Shown: one piece after another, positions 1-7,522 of the stretch
How positions within the stretch are numbered: position 1 is the first letter of the stretch
How the letters are laid out: each line of letters starts with the position of its first letter
Source of the DNA: Meiothermus sp. CFH 77666
Lineage (GTDB): Bacteria > Deinococcota > Deinococci > Deinococcales > Thermaceae
Reading direction: 5' to 3'
Assembly: GCF_017497985.1 (NCBI RefSeq)
Contig: NZ_JAGDFV010000027.1
Span: 1-37,959 of the forward strand
Length of the DNA: 37,959 nt
Made by a program: the position numbers and the translations under genes
The notes under the pieces: model-generated
What the model was told of the DNA's origin: nothing
The model's input: the letters and a program-made list of their open reading frames with translations, nothing else
Databases searched by the model: none

Positions 1-313
1 AGAACAAGCTGGGTTCGGCCAGAAAATGTACGACCAAAGCTTGGTACTGGAGTAGTCGTCGCTGCAAACGGGTGCGTTCAGGTAGATGGGGGAAGCAGTC
101 ACCCAGGTTGGCGACCAGCCACAGGTAAAACCGACGGAACGAACCGCCTTTGAGGCTGAACATCAGCCCGATGGTGACCAACTCACTAAGGCTGAGCTTG
201 GCTTGTTGATGTTCATGCTGTTCAGCCTTCGAACGCAGGGCATCGTCTACCCCAACGTACATCACCAAAGCAACGTCTTCCAGCGATAGAATGCATCTCG
301 GGTCTGGCCGCAT
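1..313 (-). CDS. Transposase, N-terminal part, cut by window edge
   Basis: Reading leftward from ATG at 313, an open frame of 104 codons runs off the window start. It contains a helical N-terminal region (motifs SLSELVTIGLMFSLKGG and RFYLWLVANLGDC) of the kind found ahead of the catalytic core of DDE transposases. The core itself lies outside the window. The family is not certain; an IS982-like or IS4/IS5-like element is possible. A terminal sequence CTAGCACCAGTGATTA at 350-365 recurs inverted at 37833-37848 beside a second partial transposase, which supports an insertion-sequence identity. Upstream in-frame starts are not apparent and there is no Shine-Dalgarno sequence. Confidence 0.65.
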   Translation of the reverse strand, partial: MRPDPRCILSLEDVALVMYVGVDDALRSKAEQHEHQQAKLSLSELVTIGLMFSLKGGSFRRFYLWLVANLGDCFPHLPERTRLQRRLLQYQALVVHFLAEPSLF

Positions 314-348
314 ACACCAGACCCTATTCCTTTCTCCCGCTACTTTTC

Positions 349-365
349 AACTAGCACCAGTGATT
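349..365. repeat. Terminal inverted repeat of the left IS copy
   Basis: ACTAGCACCAGTGATTA here is matched by its reverse complement at 37833-37849. The two copies sit at the outer ends of two partial transposase genes that point the same way, so this is probably the right end of the left IS. TA borders both outer ends, compatible with a TA target. Confidence 0.6.
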
Positions 366-405
366 ATGTAATGCCCCAAAGTTGCCTGTGAAAGAAGAGT
401 TGGGA

Positions 406-1119
406 TTACTGGCCGATCAGGCTTTTCTCGAGGTTCAGCAGCCATTCAGGCGTGATTTTGATAAAAAAGCTGTTGAGTTGGGTGAAGGTGCCGGTCAGCA
501 TCAGCACCCCCACTGCGATCAGGGCCACCCCTGCAGTTACTTCGGCCCAGCGGGAAAAACGGGCTGCCTTGCGCAAAACCGGGCGAACCCGGTCGGCAAA
601 AAGGGCCACCAGCAGGAATGGCACCGCCAGACCCAGAATGTAGGCCAGCAAAAAGTGTACCCCCCCTCCGGCAGCGGTGAGGGTCAAAATACCGCCCAGA
701 ATCGGGCCGATGCAAGGCGTCCAGCCCAGGCCCAAGACCATGCCCATTACAAAGGCCCCCCAGGGCCGGCTGGTATCCCCCTGGTAGCGCAGGTTGACCC
801 CCCACTTGGGCTTCAGGCCCAGCATGTACAGCCCAAAAAGCAGCATGATGACCCCGCCCACCTGGCCCAGCAGTTGGCGGTTTTCGAACAACACCCCCCC
901 CAGAAGCGTAAAGGGCAGCCCCAGCAACAAAAACACCAGCGAGAACCCCCCCACAAAGAAAAAGGCGTTGAACAAGGGTCTTCCTCGTTCTCCACCCAAA
1001 TACAGCAGATAGGTAGGCACCAGCGGCAGCACGCAGGGAGAAAGGAACGAAAGAATCCCGGCCAGGAAGGCAGCGGTCAGGCTCATAGCTGTCAGGATAG
1101 ACCAGCCTGGCAAGGACAT
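406..1119 (-). CDS. ccdA: CcdA-family membrane thiol-disulfide carrier
   Basis: The product is a 237-residue protein with about six hydrophobic segments. Two conserved cysteines sit in proline-flanked motifs, SPCVLPLVP (Cys29) and TPCIGP (Cys136), the hallmark of CcdA/DsbD-beta proteins. In this family the pair passes reducing equivalents from cytoplasmic thioredoxin across the membrane for cytochrome c maturation and other extracytoplasmic thiol proteins. The start is uncertain: TTG at 1134, ATG at 1119 or ATG at 1086, the last being closest to the usual family start (MSLTAAFLAG). No cytochrome c or thioredoxin-like partner gene is adjacent. It is divergent from the histidine kinase with a gap of only about 40 bp. 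Confidence 0.85.
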   Translation of the reverse strand: MSLPGWSILTAMSLTAAFLAGILSFLSPCVLPLVPTYLLYLGGERGRPLFNAFFFVGGFSLVFLLLGLPFTLLGGVLFENRQLLGQVGGVIMLLFGLYMLGLKPKWGVNLRYQGDTSRPWGAFVMGMVLGLGWTPCIGPILGGILTLTAAGGGVHFLLAYILGLAVPFLLVALFADRVRPVLRKAARFSRWAEVTAGVALIAVGVLMLTGTFTQLNSFFIKITPEWLLNLEKSLIGQ

Positions 1120-1145
1120 TCGTAATTCTTTCAAGGATTGCTGGG

Positions 1146-1151
1146 TATGAT
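1146..1151 (+). promoter_or_regulatory. -10 box of leaderless histidine kinase gene
   Basis: TATGAT ends six bases before ATG 1158. With this spacing transcription would begin at or next to the start codon, as is common in Deinococcus-Thermus. No clear -35 is seen. Confidence 0.55.
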
Positions 1152-1157
1152 AGCTTG

Positions 1158-2186
1158 ATGCAAGAAAATATTCTGGAACATCAACGTGAACAACGTATTC
1201 GCGCCATCCTGGAGGCGATTCCCGATGATTTGATGTTGGTGGATGAGAAGGGCAATATCCGAGAGTACAAAGCGGGTCGAAGCAACCATCACCTGCCCAT
1301 GGATCGCTTTCTGGGCACCACTTTAGGCGAATTGTTCCCCCCAGACGTGACCCAGCAGCTTCAAGAGGCTATTCGGGCGGTGCTGAAAGGTGAGCAGGCT
1401 CTGATTATTGAGTTCAATCTGGAGGAGCGGGACTTCGAGGCCCGCATTGTCCCGATGGAGTGGGACACCGCTTTGATCCTTTTTCGAGACGTGACCCTCG
1501 AGCTGGAAGCAGAGCGGCTCAAGTCGGAGTTCATCGCTGCCGTCTCGCACGAGCTCAAAACGCCGCTGGCTTCGATTCTGGGCTTTAGCGAGCTGTTGCT
1601 GGAGGATGCTTGCAGCCCATCCGAGCTCAAGGAATTTCTGGAAAACATCCAGCACAGCAGCTTGCGGCTGAAGGATATGGTCAACAACCTGCTGGACACC
1701 TCCCGCCTGGAAGCTGGGCGGTTTAGCATCAGCCGGCAGCCGGTAGATCTGCAGGTCACCCTGGCCCAGACCGCCCGCAGCTTTGCCGGGGTAGCCAAGC
1801 TCAGCCAGATTCAGTTTGTCTGGGAGTTCGATCCCTTGCCTATTATTGAGGCCGATCCGGAGCGCATCGGGCAGGTGGTGGGCAACCTCCTCTCCAACGC
1901 CTTCAAGTTCTGCCCCAGGCAGGGCACCATCTGGCTGCGGGCCCGGCCTCATGGGGGGGTGTTGCTCGAGGTCGAGGACACCGGCCCCGGCATCCCGCTG
2001 GAGGAGCAGGGCCAGCTCTTCAACCGCTACAGCCGCACCCAGAGCGCCATCTCGAGGGGCATTGTGGGTACCGGCCTGGGGCTCTATATCTCCAGGGCCA
2101 TCGTCGAAGCCCATCACGGGCGCATCTGGGTGGAGTCGGAGGAGGGGCGAGGGGCCAAGTTTAGCGTTTGGCTACCGGTACATTGA
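1158..2186 (+). CDS. Soluble PAS-domain sensor histidine kinase
   Basis: The protein has 342 residues and no membrane segment. An N-terminal PAS-like domain (about residues 10-115) is followed by a HisKA dimerisation domain with the phospho-acceptor in SHELKTPL (His131). The C-terminal HATPase domain shows the N box (NLLSNAFKF), G1 (VEDTGPGIP) and G2 (GTGLGLYIS) motifs. It should autophosphorylate on His131 and pass phosphate to a response regulator, but no regulator gene is adjacent, so it is an orphan kinase here. The lack of membrane spans implies a cytoplasmic signal such as redox state, oxygen or a small ligand; the input cannot be named. ATG 1158 is chosen over TTG 1155 because a -10 box lies six bases upstream. 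Confidence 0.9.
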   Translation: MQENILEHQREQRIRAILEAIPDDLMLVDEKGNIREYKAGRSNHHLPMDRFLGTTLGELFPPDVTQQLQEAIRAVLKGEQALIIEFNLEERDFEARIVPMEWDTALILFRDVTLELEAERLKSEFIAAVSHELKTPLASILGFSELLLEDACSPSELKEFLENIQHSSLRLKDMVNNLLDTSRLEAGRFSISRQPVDLQVTLAQTARSFAGVAKLSQIQFVWEFDPLPIIEADPERIGQVVGNLLSNAFKFCPRQGTIWLRARPHGGVLLEVEDTGPGIPLEEQGQLFNRYSRTQSAISRGIVGTGLGLYISRAIVEAHHGRIWVESEEGRGAKFSVWLPVH

Positions 2187-2228
2187 TGTCGCATGTCGAA
2201 GGTCTCATGTCACAGGTCGGATGCGTTC
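2187..2228. repeat. Degenerate heptamer tandem repeat
   Basis: Six 7-bp units starting directly after the kinase stop codon: TGTCGCA, TGTCGAA, GGTCTCA, TGTCACA, GGTCGGA, TGCGTTC. The consensus is close to KGTCNCA. The same unit type recurs at 5552 (inverted), 12762, 29322 and 32741. Confidence 0.7.
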
Positions 2229-2245
2229 AGCTTCTGGCTTTCGGC

Positions 2246-2410
2246 CAGGCTTTTATCGTTTTCCACTTTCCCTCTCCCCTTGCGGGAGAGGGTGGCGACA
2301 GCGCTGGCTAGTTTAGTGCTCCTTTTGCCAAATAAAACTATTCTGGCGGTAACCGCTGTCGCCGGGTGAGGGGTTGCAGCGACGATGCGCGGGCAAATGA
2401 TAAGAGCCTG
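2246..2410 (+). mobile_element. MITE-like element, copy A
   Basis: About 165 bp with imperfect terminal inverted repeats (CAGGCTTTTATC at one end, GATAAGAGCCTG at the other) and inner complementary arms GGCGACAGCG and CGCTGTCGCC. A second copy lies inverted at 27371-27527. The sequence GCTTTCGGC occurs immediately on each side (2237-2245 and 2411-2419) and looks like a 9-bp target-site duplication. There is no credible coding capacity, so it would be a non-autonomous element. Confidence 0.75.
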
Positions 2411-2451
2411 GCTTTCGGCTTTGAGCAAGTTCGCAGGTTGGCAGATTGCTG

Positions 2452-2457
2452 TACGCT
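2452..2457 (+). promoter_or_regulatory. -10 box of leaderless ABC ATPase gene
   Basis: TACGCT followed by six bases and ATG 2464. It supports ATG 2464 rather than the more upstream in-frame start. Confidence 0.5.
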
Positions 2458-2463
2458 AAGGCC

Positions 2464-3480
2464 ATGCTGCGCCTGGTGGGTCTAAGTAAAACCTATCCTG
2501 GTTTTGCGCTTTCGGTCTCGCTCGAGGTTCCCCCAGGGCAAACCCTGGCGCTACTCGGGCCCTCGGGCAGTGGCAAAAGCACCCTCCTGCGGCTGGTGGC
2601 AGGCCTGGAGGCGCCCGATTCCGGTCAGGTCTGGCTGAACGAGACCGAACTGACCCCTCTACCGCCCGAGGCCCGCCGGGTTGGGTTTGTGTTTCAGGAC
2701 TACGCTTTGTTCCCCCACCTTTCGGTAAGCGAAAACATTGCCTTTGGTCTGCGGGAAGCCCGCTGGGACAATGCCAGAGTGCGGGAGCGTGTGGCCGAGT
2801 TGCTGGAACTTACGCACCTCTCCCCCCACGCCCATAAACGCCCTGATCAGCTCTCGGGCGGCGAGCGCCAGCGGGTCGCCCTGGCCCGTGCCCTGGCCCA
2901 CCGGCCCCAGGTACTGCTATTGGATGAACCTTTGGGTGCGCTGGATTTGAAGCTGCGCCAGGAGTTGCTGCTGGAGCTGCGGGCCATTTTGCGCCAGACG
3001 GCCGTGCCTTCCATCGTGGTAACGCATGACCAGTCCGAGGCTTTCGTAATTGCCCATCAAGTGACCATTCTACGAGAAGGTACCCTCGTGCAGCAGGGCG
3101 CACCCGAACAGCTTTTCAACCGGCCCAAGAACCCCTGGGTGGCCACCTTTCTGGGCCACCGCAACGTCCTGACCGCCGAGCAGAGCCAGCATATTGGTCT
3201 GCCCGCCCGCCCGCACCTGCTGCCCCTGGAGGCCCTCACGCTGGGGGAAGGCGAAGAAGCCAGGGTACAGGAGCGAATCTTCAAGGGTTTCACGGTGGCC
3301 CTGGAACTGGCCTGGCGTGGGCAGAAGCTCTACTGGGAGGGCCCGGAGCCGGGCCTTTATCCCGGCGACACTGCCCGCGTCCGGGTAGATTGGTCGAAGG
3401 TCGTTGCTTTGGAGGAAGAAGGCAACGAAGGTGAACCCTGGCAACCCGCGGACACCGTAACGCCGAGCGCAAGACCTTAG
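2464..3480 (+). CDS. ABC transporter ATPase, probably thiamine uptake (ThiQ/PotA-like)
   Basis: The 338-residue ATPase has Walker A GPSGSGKST, the Q-loop in VFQDYALF, signature LSGGERQR, Walker B VLLLDEP and H-loop VTHDQSEA. After the nucleotide-binding domain (about 1-235) comes a roughly 100-residue TOBE-like regulatory domain, as in the PotA/FbpC/ThiQ group that imports polyamines, iron or thiamine. The next gene, 60 bp downstream, is thiamine pyrophosphokinase, which favours thiamine or its precursors as substrate (inference). The permease and binding-protein genes are not in this window, so they must lie elsewhere. ATG 2464 is preceded at six bases by a -10 box, suggesting a leaderless mRNA. 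Confidence 0.85.
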   Translation: MLRLVGLSKTYPGFALSVSLEVPPGQTLALLGPSGSGKSTLLRLVAGLEAPDSGQVWLNETELTPLPPEARRVGFVFQDYALFPHLSVSENIAFGLREARWDNARVRERVAELLELTHLSPHAHKRPDQLSGGERQRVALARALAHRPQVLLLDEPLGALDLKLRQELLLELRAILRQTAVPSIVVTHDQSEAFVIAHQVTILREGTLVQQGAPEQLFNRPKNPWVATFLGHRNVLTAEQSQHIGLPARPHLLPLEALTLGEGEEARVQERIFKGFTVALELAWRGQKLYWEGPEPGLYPGDTARVRVDWSKVVALEEEGNEGEPWQPADTVTPSARP

Positions 3481-3539
3481 AAGGTCGTGCGTTCCGCAAG
3501 ATTCAGACTGACACCAGACGCTCGACCTCCTGATTGCTT

Positions 3540-4178
3540 ATGCATCCCTTCACCATCCTGCTAGGCGGTTCGGTCATCCCAACCCGGCGGCTCAAAGCCC
3601 AGGTGGCCGGAAGCCGGGTCATTGCGGCGGATGGTGGCATGATCCACGCCGGGCCGCTAGGGCTACAGGCCGAGTTGTGGGTTGGCGACTTTGACTCGGC
3701 CTCTGCGGAACTCCAGCAGACCTATGCCCATGTGCCGCGCGAGGAGCATCCGGTGGCCAAGGACTTTACCGATGGCGAGCTGGCCATCGAAGCAGCCCTG
3801 GCCAGGGGGGCCGACCGGCTCTTTCTGGTGGGGGCGATGGGGGGCCAGACCGATCAGACCCTGGCCCATCTGCTGCTGGGAATCCGGCTGGCCCGCCAGG
3901 GTATTCCCACCCTGCTCAGCTCGGGCCTCGAGGAGGCCCACCCCCTGCTACCGGGCACCCTGCAACTGGACTTGCCGCACGGGAGCAGGCTAAGTTTGTT
4001 GCCGCTGGGCGGTTTTGTGGGCCTGAGCCTTCGTGGGGTTCGCTGGCCCCTCGAGGGCGCCGAGGTGCCCCTGGGCAGCACCCGCACCCTTTCCAACGTG
4101 GCTTTGGGGCCGGTGGAGATGGCGCTCGAGGCTGGCTACGGGGTGGTGTTTGTCTACCCTGAGCCCGCCACTTTGTGA
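3540..4178 (+). CDS. thiN: Thiamine pyrophosphokinase
   Basis: This 212-residue enzyme would convert thiamine plus ATP to thiamine pyrophosphate. The family motifs are present in order: AADGG near the N-terminus, VGDFDS, KDFTDGE (metal and pyrophosphate binding), then GAMGGQTDQTLAHL, where the usual GGRxDH reads GGQTDQ. The C-terminal beta-rich half ends in the TLSN-type element that packs against thiamine. It follows the ABC ATPase gene closely and is likely co-transcribed, coupling uptake to activation. ATG 3540 is used; an in-frame TTG at 3534 is possible. Its last 25 bases overlap the convergent gene on the other strand. Confidence 0.9.
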   Translation: MHPFTILLGGSVIPTRRLKAQVAGSRVIAADGGMIHAGPLGLQAELWVGDFDSASAELQQTYAHVPREEHPVAKDFTDGELAIEAALARGADRLFLVGAMGGQTDQTLAHLLLGIRLARQGIPTLLSSGLEEAHPLLPGTLQLDLPHGSRLSLLPLGGFVGLSLRGVRWPLEGAEVPLGSTRTLSNVALGPVEMALEAGYGVVFVYPEPATL

Positions 4179-4669
4179 AACTCATCCAGAAACAACCCCA
4201 GCTCTTCAGCCAGATGCTCTTGCTCGAGCATGGCTTGCTCAAACTTTGAAGGTTCGTCCAGCAATTCGGGCAGGCGCAGCCAGCCCAGGTAGTACCGCCC
4301 GGCCAGACCCGGCTTTTTGAGCCGGAGGCGCTCGGTATTGGAGAGCAGGGCTTCAAACCCCTCTGGGCTACAGAGTACCGGGTACTGCACCGGCGAAAGC
4401 CGCCTCAGGAAAGCCTTGAGGAGGCCCGGGTTCGACCAGAACCCATAGTTGAGATCGTCGGTGATTTGTTCGATACGGGAGAGCAAGGCGGGGTCGCCCT
4501 GACGGCCTACCAGCTTGCGTACCAGTTCGCTACGCCGCAGGCGCAAGGTCGCGTACTCGCTCAAGGAGTAAAGCTTGCCGGGATAAAAGTCCAGGGCCTC
4601 GCGCAGCCGGTGCGCCATGACGTAGTCCTGGTATTCCCGGAAGGGATTCACAACCCTATTGTGCGACAA
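4154..4669 (-). CDS. Unknown protein, 171 residues
   Basis: I do not recognise this family. The product is rich in Leu, Arg and Glu, mostly helical in appearance, without signal peptide or membrane spans. The start is TTG 4669: TAATCT (minus strand, 4676-4681) lies exactly six bases upstream, the leaderless arrangement used by neighbours. An internal GTG or ATG start would shorten it by up to 17 residues. The 3' end overlaps the convergent thiN gene by 25 bp, so codon use is constrained on both strands there. Confidence 0.6.
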   Translation of the reverse strand: MSHNRVVNPFREYQDYVMAHRLREALDFYPGKLYSLSEYATLRLRRSELVRKLVGRQGDPALLSRIEQITDDLNYGFWSNPGLLKAFLRRLSPVQYPVLCSPEGFEALLSNTERLRLKKPGLAGRYYLGWLRLPELLDEPSKFEQAMLEQEHLAEELGLFLDEFHKVAGSG

Positions 4670-4741
4670 ACGGGCAGATTAATGGAAGATTACCCCCGTT
4701 CGTGGGGGTTATTCTCATGATTCAGCCTGTCCTTAACGCAG

Positions 4742-4747
4742 TATATT
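4742..4747 (+). promoter_or_regulatory. -10 box of leaderless small gene
   Basis: TATATT with five bases to ATG 4753; this decides the start of the following gene. Confidence 0.5.
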
Positions 4748-4752
4748 CAGGT

Positions 4753-4983
4753 ATGGACACTCGAGGCTGGGTTCTCAAAGCCATTGAGAGTTTACGTTTT
4801 GCCAGCGAAAAAGACATTGTGCGCTGGCTGGATGAGGAGGGCGAAAGCCTGTCCAAAGACGAGCTTCAGCGTACCCTCGAGCGCCTGCTCAAAGAAGATC
4901 AACTCGAGCTCAAAAACGACCTCTTTCGCCTCAAGCGCAAGGATGGCAGCCACCAGGCCTTTGACAATTTGTTCAAGGATTAG
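4753..4983 (+). CDS. Small winged-helix-like protein, 76 residues
   Basis: The short product begins MDTRGWVLKAIESL and is charged and helical. The pattern helix, helix, LSKDELQRTLERLLKEDQLEL, then a beta-like LFRLKR is what one sees in winged-helix folds that choose between short and long helix arrangements, so a small DNA-binding or accessory protein is possible. The function is unknown. ATG 4753 is preferred over upstream starts because a TATATT box lies five bases before it. It ends just before a 120-bp gap that holds a fragment of a dispersed repeat. Confidence 0.65.
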   Translation: MDTRGWVLKAIESLRFASEKDIVRWLDEEGESLSKDELQRTLERLLKEDQLELKNDLFRLKRKDGSHQAFDNLFKD

Positions 4984-4984
4984 A

Positions 4985-5015
4985 GCGCACTTCGCATATT
5001 TTGAGCCATCCGAAT
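4985..5015 (+). repeat. Fragment of dispersed repeat family R2
   Basis: AGCGCACTTCGCATATTTTGAGCCATCCGA-type sequence closely resembles the left part of the element at 31503-31622 (GCGCTCTTCAC, then TATTTCGAGCCATCCGA). Only this part is present here. Confidence 0.45.
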
Positions 5016-5103
5016 AGTCGGCTACATGCCTAAAGTTGGCACCACCCCTTTCTAACCCCATCACACACATCAGAAGATCTTGCCTCGTTAGTCTAGGGGA
5101 ATC

Positions 5104-5538
5104 ATGATTACCTACTGCACCGCCACTACCGGCGATTTGCCCGAGATAACCGCCCTGCTGAACGATGCCCACCTGCCCACAGCAGGTCTGGAAGCGCACA
5201 TCCTGAATTTCATGCTGGCCCTCGACGGCGAAAAGGTAGTAGGGTGCGCGGGCCTGGAAGTCCATCAGGATAGCGGTCTGTTGCGCTCTGTAGTGGTCGC
5301 ACCGGGCTATCGTGCCCACGGCATTGGGGCCAAGCTAACCGAGGGCATGATCGAGCTGGCCCAGCAAAAAAACCTGACCTCGCTCTCGCTCCTGACCGAG
5401 ACCGCCCAGGATTACTTTCCCCGCTTCGGCTTTGTGCAAGTCCCCCGCACAGAGCTACCTGCGGCCCTGAGTGCTTCAGAGGAACTCCAGGGGGCGTGCC
5501 CCGACACCGCCACCGCCATGCTGCTCAGGCTCGAGTAG
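5104..5538 (+). CDS. arsN2: GNAT acetyltransferase, ArsN2-like
   Basis: The 144-residue single-domain GNAT protein has an acetyl-CoA loop region around RSVVVAPGYRAHGIGAKL. The pattern LPTAGLE near the N-terminus, VGCAGLE, LLRSVVVAP and a C-terminal CPDTATAM is typical of the ArsN2 subgroup that accompanies arsenic resistance genes. ArsN1 acetylates phosphinothricin-like or arsenical amino acids; the ArsN2 substrate is not well established. The two arsenate reductase genes downstream strengthen the assignment. No Shine-Dalgarno sequence is evident before ATG 5104. Confidence 0.75.
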   Translation: MITYCTATTGDLPEITALLNDAHLPTAGLEAHILNFMLALDGEKVVGCAGLEVHQDSGLLRSVVVAPGYRAHGIGAKLTEGMIELAQQKNLTSLSLLTETAQDYFPRFGFVQVPRTELPAALSASEELQGACPDTATAMLLRLE

Positions 5539-5551
5539 CCGCGAGCCTTCG

Positions 5552-5586
5552 GACATGCGACTTGAGACCTGAGCCGCACGACTTTT
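5552..5586. repeat. Degenerate heptamer tandem repeat (inverted type)
   Basis: Five 7-bp units: GACATGC, GACTTGA, GACCTGA, GCCGCAC, GACTTTT. Read on the other strand they match the TGTCGCA/GGTCTCA units seen at 2187 and 29322. Confidence 0.6.
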
Positions 5587-5687
5587 CACCTAATCCAGCC
5601 TCCGAAATCCCCCTGGTTCGCTGGCCCTAACCGTCTTTACCGCAGAAGATTGACCCCCTTCCCAACCACCTGACTCCCGGCCAGCCT

Positions 5688-6929
5688 ATGGCCCATCCCA
5701 CCCCCACTCCCTCCTATTACGGCTGGCGCATTGCCTGGGCGCTGGCCCTCACCCAGACCATCGGCTTTGGCGTCCTGTACTACGCCTTTGGGGTTTTTGT
5801 GAAGCCGATGGAGGCCGAGCTGGGCTGGAACCGCGCCGAGACCTCGGCGGCCTTCTCGCTGGCTTTGCTGGTCTCGGGGCTGGCGGCCATTCCGGTAGGG
5901 CGCTGGTTCGACCGTCACGGGGCTCGAGCCCTCATGACCACAGGCTCCATCGGCGGGGCCTTGCTAGTCTGGGGCTGGGCCCATGTGCATCACCTGACCA
6001 CCTTTTACCTGCTCTGGGCGGGGCTGGGGTTGGCCATGGCGATGGTGCTCTACGAGGTGGCTTTCGCGGTGCTGGCGGTCTGGTTTCGCCGCTACCGCCC
6101 CAGGGCCATGCTGGTGGTCACCCTGATGGCTGGGCTGGCCAGCACCATCTTTGTACCGCTCTCGACCTGGCTGGTGCAGCTTGCGGGCTGGCGCGGGGCG
6201 CTGGAAATTCTGGCCCTCATCTTTGCCCTGGGCACCATTCCCCTGCACGCCCTGGTTTTGCGCCGTCGGCCCGAAGACATGGGGCAGGTGCCAGACGGCG
6301 AGGCTATGGCGCTGGATTCCAGGAGCCCGGCCCCGGAAGCCAGCCTGAGCGCAAAAGAGGCCCTGCGCCAGCCCACTTTCTGGTGGCTATCGCTCGGGTT
6401 CGCCCTGTCCAGGGCTACCAGCATTGCCCTCACCGCCCACATGGTGCCCCTGCTGACCGAGAAAGGTTACGCACCCGCCCTGGTAGCTTTGGCTGCCGGA
6501 GGGGTAGGTGTGGTGCAGCTTGCAGGCCGCATCGTCTATACGCCGCTCAGTGAGCGCATCTCGCTCTTTAACCTGAGCGGTGCTTTTCTGGGGGGCTACG
6601 CCTTGAGTCTGCTCGGCCTGCTATTGTTGCCGGAGGGCGCGGGCCTCTGGGCCTTTGTGCTCTTTTTCGGCCTGGCCAACGGCTCCATCTCCCTCGCCAA
6701 GCCTGCCCTGGTGGCCGAAATCTACGGCGCAAAGCACTATGGCACCATCAGCGGTAGCATGAACTCTATCGTGGCGGTGGCCCAGACCATCGCCCCCTTT
6801 GGGGCTGGCGCCCTGCACGGGCTTTCCGGCAACTACAACCCGGTGCTCTGGCTTTTTGCTACCCTGGCGACCATTTCAGCACTGGCCATATGGCAGGCCC
6901 GGCCCAGAGCAGCGCTGGCCCAACCCTGA
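5688..6929 (+). CDS. MFS transporter in arsenic-type cluster
   Basis: The 413-residue protein has about 12 hydrophobic segments. The N-half (YYGWRIAWALALTQTIGFGV, then WNRAETSAAFSLALL and GRWFDRHGARALM) resembles the oxalate/formate and monocarboxylate-type MFS branch. The cytoplasmic loop between halves is at about residues 205-225. Its place between an ArsN2-like gene and two arsenate reductase genes suggests it may export an arsenical, as some MFS proteins (ArsJ, ArsK) do, but no GAPDH-like ArsJ partner is present and substrate cannot be read from sequence. ATG 5688 lacks a clear ribosome binding site. A monocarboxylate or other solute is the main alternative. Confidence 0.8.
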   Translation: MAHPTPTPSYYGWRIAWALALTQTIGFGVLYYAFGVFVKPMEAELGWNRAETSAAFSLALLVSGLAAIPVGRWFDRHGARALMTTGSIGGALLVWGWAHVHHLTTFYLLWAGLGLAMAMVLYEVAFAVLAVWFRRYRPRAMLVVTLMAGLASTIFVPLSTWLVQLAGWRGALEILALIFALGTIPLHALVLRRRPEDMGQVPDGEAMALDSRSPAPEASLSAKEALRQPTFWWLSLGFALSRATSIALTAHMVPLLTEKGYAPALVALAAGGVGVVQLAGRIVYTPLSERISLFNLSGAFLGGYALSLLGLLLLPEGAGLWAFVLFFGLANGSISLAKPALVAEIYGAKHYGTISGSMNSIVAVAQTIAPFGAGALHGLSGNYNPVLWLFATLATISALAIWQARPRAALAQP

Positions 6930-7033
6930 GGAGGCTCCAAGCGTTTCTGATGGCAACTCGATGTGCAAAGTGTTCAGGCAAGGTGGTTTTATAACACCGC
7001 TCACGTCCTGACACTTCCATGAAAAAAGGCCGA

Positions 7034-7039
7034 TACTGT
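7034..7039 (+). promoter_or_regulatory. -10 box of leaderless arsC
   Basis: TACTGT, then six bases, then ATG 7046. This argues for ATG 7046 over the in-frame ATG 27 bases upstream. Confidence 0.55.
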
Positions 7040-7045
7040 GCCTTG

Positions 7046-7510
7046 ATGCGTATCCTGGTTCTCTGCACCCACAACTCCGCCCGGAGCCAGATGGCCGAGG
7101 GGTGGCTTCGGTACTGGGCCGAGAGAATGGATTATCCCGCTGAAATCTGGTCGGCGGGCACCGAGAAAACCTTTGTCAAGCCCGATGCCATTACGGTAAT
7201 GGGCGAGGCGGGCATAGACCTGAGCGCTCACACCTCCAAAACCCTCTACGACCTGCCCAACCTCTGGCACTTCGACCTGGTGCTCACGGTCTGCGACGCG
7301 GCGGCTGAAACATGCCCGGCATACCCTGCCCAAACCCAGCGCCTGCACGTCTCCTTCCCCGACCCCTCCGGCAAGGGCCTGGAGGAATGGCGCAGGGTAC
7401 GCGATGCCCTGGGCCGGATGAGCCAACACCTGATTCAAAGCCTCAAGCAGGGTCAGATGCCGGGCGAGAAGGACCTGGCCGAAGCCGCCGGGCTTACCCA
7501 GGCGCATTAG
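7046..7510 (+). CDS. arsC: Arsenate reductase, thioredoxin-dependent type (first copy)
   Basis: The 154-residue protein belongs to the low-molecular-weight phosphatase-like ArsC group. The P-loop CTHNSARS holds nucleophile Cys7, and the redox pair Cys83 and Cys90 sits in VCDAAAETC, spaced as in the plasmid pI258 enzyme. Arsenate would form an adduct on Cys7, then electrons pass through Cys83/Cys90 to thioredoxin, releasing arsenite. The start at 7046 gives the exact family N-terminus (MRILVLC) and is preceded by a -10 box. A second homologue begins 12 bp after its stop. Confidence 0.9.
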   Translation: MRILVLCTHNSARSQMAEGWLRYWAERMDYPAEIWSAGTEKTFVKPDAITVMGEAGIDLSAHTSKTLYDLPNLWHFDLVLTVCDAAAETCPAYPAQTQRLHVSFPDPSGKGLEEWRRVRDALGRMSQHLIQSLKQGQMPGEKDLAEAAGLTQAH

Positions 7511-7522
7511 CAGGAGGTCGGC

